Position numbers and translations under genes: made by a program. From Phycisphaerae bacterium (GTDB lineage: Bacteria; Planctomycetota; Phycisphaerae; UBA1845; Fen-1342), in NCBI GenBank assembly GCA_016935035.1, contig JAFGRR010000111.1, positions 1 through 12,432 of the forward strand: a stretch of 12,432 bases of DNA, given 5' to 3'. Below are positions 12,387-12,432 of this stretch, in pieces (within the stretch, counting starts at the first letter, position 1; every line of letters begins with the position of its first letter). The notes under the pieces were generated by a model. That model was given only the letters and a program-made list of their open reading frames with translations, had not been told where the DNA came from and did not search any database.

Positions 12387-12432
12387 CTTGGCTGAGCATG
12401 TTAAGGAAGGAAACTTAGACTGTTTTATCGGC
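12387..12432 (-). other. Upstream leader of the terminase gene, incomplete
   Basis: The 46 bases between the terminase start and the right edge are AT-richer than the gene itself, and carry pyrimidine-rich repeats (TTCCTTCC on the minus strand) but no Shine-Dalgarno and no recognisable promoter pair. The stretch is too short to tell whether the end of an upstream gene, such as a small terminase subunit, lies just beyond. Confidence 0.3.

Overview
The window is one continuous structural (morphogenesis) block of a tailed double-stranded DNA phage or prophage. Every gene I can support lies on the minus strand, so transcription runs from the right edge to the left edge. GC content is roughly 60% in the head genes by eye. 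The terminase, the small gpW-sized protein, the portal and the tail proteins resemble protein families I associate with prophages and phages of Planctomycetota. That host assignment rests on memory of family resemblance, not on a search. The window holds no integrase, repressor, lysis enzyme, tRNA, rRNA or CRISPR array, so prophage, free phage and domesticated particle (gene-transfer-agent-like) cannot be told apart here.

Layout in transcription order, right to left. DNA packaging: large terminase (12386-10299), a small zinc-ribbon protein overlapping its 3' end (10321-10133), and a 129-base gap holding several inverted repeats and a terminator-like hairpin. Head: a 66-residue protein in the gpW position (10003-9803), a lambda-family portal (9806-8169), and a single long ORF that joins prohead protease, a scaffold-like coiled and proline-rich region, and a major capsid protein (8176-6056). 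This ORF has a well-formed ribosome binding site and ATG inside it at 7633. A free-standing HNH endonuclease (6059-5532) of visibly lower GC follows by an ATGA overlap, and then a DUF2190-type capsid decoration protein (5509-4799). Connector: a head-closure-like protein (4793-4437), a small one-helix membrane protein (4435-4214), a tail-terminator-like protein (4211-3750) and a small unknown protein (3746-3417). Tail and adsorption: a 765-residue BNR/sialidase-like, carbohydrate-binding and LamG-like protein (3432-1135), a tail-tube-like protein (1125-709), another tail structural protein (675-73), and the start of a further gene (70 to the edge).

Genes are packed with 4-base overlaps (ATGA, GTGA), 1-2 base gaps, or stop codons placed inside the next Shine-Dalgarno sequence, which is typical of a single translationally coupled late operon. 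The terminase packages DNA through the portal into a shell built from the protease-processed scaffold/capsid protein. DUF2190 decorates the shell, the connector proteins seal it, and the tail genes follow. The least expected items are the nested start inside the protease-capsid fusion, the attenuator-like hairpin between the zinc-ribbon gene and the gpW-position gene, the inserted HNH gene, the membrane protein among the connector genes, and the carbohydrate-binding protein lying between tail genes.
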